Source of the DNA: Muribaculaceae bacterium
GTDB taxonomy: Bacteria > Bacteroidota > Bacteroidia > Bacteroidales > Muribaculaceae
Direction: 5' to 3'
Assembly (NCBI GenBank): GCA_017545095.1
Contig: JAFYCU010000289.1
Coordinates: 1-7,134 of the forward strand
DNA length: 7,134 nt
Below the pieces are notes generated by a model, which saw only the letters and a program-made list of their open reading frames with translations, was not told where the DNA came from and did not search any database. How positions within the stretch are numbered: position 1 is the first letter of the stretch; the number at the start of each line of letters is the position of its first letter. Below, one piece after another: positions 6,578-7,134 of the stretch. A program made the position numbers and the translations under genes.

Positions 6578-6600
6578 GTTGCGGTTGCTGTCCCCAACCC

Positions 6601-6737
6601 CTGGGCCACCGCGCGGTGACCCAGAGCTACCCAGATTTTGCCCTGCCGGGCAAGCTCTGTCATTGTTCCACAGTTTTGATACACCTTCAGGTTTCAGATA
6701 ATTCAAGGCCGCTGGCCTTGTTGTGGTCTTCGACCAC
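6601..6737 (+). repeat. Hairpin array of element arm B (reads rightward)
   Basis: Hairpins CTGGG/CCCAG with inner CACC/GGTG (6601-6624), TTGCCC-TGCC-GGGCAA (6638-6653), CAAGGCC-GCT-GGCCTTG (6704-6720) and GTGGTC-TTC-GACCAC (6723-6737). Compared with the left copy it lacks the TACC...GGTA hairpin and most of the GGGTGCCGTGGGG spacer, so it is a shorter variant of the same modular arm. Confidence 0.78.
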
Positions 6738-6788
6738 CAACGAGCGCGACTGCTCTTGTGCAAACAAAATCTACATGCGAAACTTGAG

Positions 6789-6796
6789 TAACAGAA
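6789..6796. repeat. Target-site duplication, right (TAACAGAA)
   Basis: Second copy of the 8-bp direct repeat that brackets the foldback element; identical to 6266-6273. Confidence 0.8.
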
Positions 6797-6862
6797 AAAC
6801 AACTGATAAGGCAGTTATCGACTGTTGTTCCCGATGACGCCCAGCCTTTAACGGGGGGTGAG

Positions 6863-6877
6863 GAAGGTGTATCAAAA
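6863..6877 (-). repeat. Isolated 15-nt piece of the foldback repeat
   Basis: GAAGGTGTATCAAAA is identical to 6378-6392 inside arm A and, inverted, to 6674-6688 in arm B; 186-200 differs by one base. The bases around it do not match the element in any obvious way, so it is either the remnant of an older insertion or a short motif with its own function. Confidence 0.55.
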
Positions 6878-6951
6878 TTAATAGAAACAGGTAATCAGTT
6901 GTTTTGAATGTTACAAGGCTACCCATATTTCGTGGTTAGCGAATTATTTAC

Positions 6952-6959
6952 TACCTTTG
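6952..6959 (+). promoter_or_regulatory. Bacteroidetes -7 box near right edge
   Basis: TACCTTTG fits TAnnTTTG and sits at the end of an AT-rich stretch; the -33 region has no clean TTG. Transcription would start near 6965 and run rightward through a 9-codon ORF (6969-6998, MDCSMASSQ) and the strong hairpin at 7053-7093. No long reading frame follows inside the window. Confidence 0.55.
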
Positions 6960-7052
6960 CCGGATAAAATGGATTGTAGCATGGCCAGTAGTCAATAAAG
7001 AAACCGCAATTCTAGGCTCTATGCAAATAGCGCATTTTGGGGTCAAAACCAT

Positions 7053-7093
7053 GCCAAACCGCCTCCCGGAACGAGTCCGGGGGGCGGTTTGGC
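7053..7093 (+). terminator. Strong GC hairpin, terminator-like or leader structure
   Basis: GCCAAACCGCCTCCCGG (7053-7069) pairs with 7077-7093 over 17 bp with a single T-G pair and a 7-nt loop AACGAGT. A small CCTT-GGC-AAGG hairpin follows at 7093-7103. The AAACCGCC/GGCGGTTT base resembles Bacteroidales terminators, but no T-run follows directly, so attenuation or a structured small RNA are alternatives. It lies about 130 nt downstream of the -7 box at 6952. Confidence 0.55.
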
Positions 7094-7134
7094 CTTGGCA
7101 AGGCTCGGACAGACAAAAAAATTCGCCGAATTAA

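Larger units (their letters stand above)
6274..6788. mobile_element. Complete 515-bp foldback / MITE-like element
   Basis: Seen: perfect 12-bp terminal inverted repeats TCAAGTTTCGCA (6275-6286) and TGCGAAACTTGA (6776-6787), extended imperfectly inward; a perfect 8-bp direct repeat TAACAGAA on both flanks; a central 61-nt stem-loop (6517-6577); and two arms that run outward from it in opposite directions with shared modules (TTGCCC...GGGCAA hairpin, TTTTGATACACCTTC or its complement, two triloop hairpins, conserved end). It holds no transposase; the open frames across it are not convincing genes. It would have to be moved in trans by an enzyme that recognises these ends and makes 8-bp duplications. 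Several IS families do so, for example IS66, ISL3 and IS1595; none is assigned. Its left end is close to the promoter of the PH-like gene. Confidence 0.82.

Noticed and set aside
6274..6788. Group II intron or retron-type RNA
   Set aside because: No reverse transcriptase, no domain V-like hairpin recognised; target duplication and inverted ends fit a transposable element.

Overview
The window looks like a chromosomal piece of a moderately GC-rich Bacteroidales bacterium (Muribaculaceae- or Prevotellaceae-like; genus not resolvable by eye). The main reasons are three clear Bacteroidetes sigma-ABfr type promoters (-7 box TAnnTTTG, two of them with a TTG 19-20 nt upstream), A-rich leaders without Shine-Dalgarno motifs, GC-rich coding next to AT-rich gaps, and gene families typical of that order.

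Layout. 1-310: right-hand part of a structured, hairpin-rich foldback repeat cut by the window edge. 392-2949 (+): a promoter, a small membrane-anchored Cys/His-rich protein (406-780) and, 72 nt later, a TonB-dependent receptor (853-2949); together these look like an envelope metal (zinc/copper-type) uptake pair. 2996-5104 (+): a separate promoter and a patatin-barrel outer-membrane phospholipase (type Vd-like) starting at 3047, which seems to lack a full POTRA domain. 5162-5668 (+): a small secreted protein of unknown function. 5665-6195 (-): a two-TM, PH-like (STM3941/YcxB-type) membrane protein with its own promoter, converging on the previous gene so that both stop codons share one TTAA. 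6274-6788: a complete 515-bp foldback element with 12-bp perfect terminal inverted repeats and a perfect 8-bp direct repeat (TAACAGAA) on both sides, i.e. a MITE-like insertion. 6797-7134: no confident gene; a promoter, a 9-codon ORF and a 17-bp GC-rich hairpin suggest a small RNA or the leader of a gene beyond the edge.

How it fits together. All five proteins are predicted to act in the cell envelope or periplasm. The gene block is bracketed by two copies of the same foldback repeat in inverted orientation relative to each other, so recombination between them could invert the whole block. The most unusual material is this repeat: each arm is a chain of short hairpins whose stems are kept although their sequence changes, one hairpin module is flipped between copies, and the outer part of the left copy resembles the opposite arm of the right copy. 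Three start codons were placed downstream of the longest reading frames because the upstream TTG/ATG candidates lie inside or upstream of the promoter boxes.
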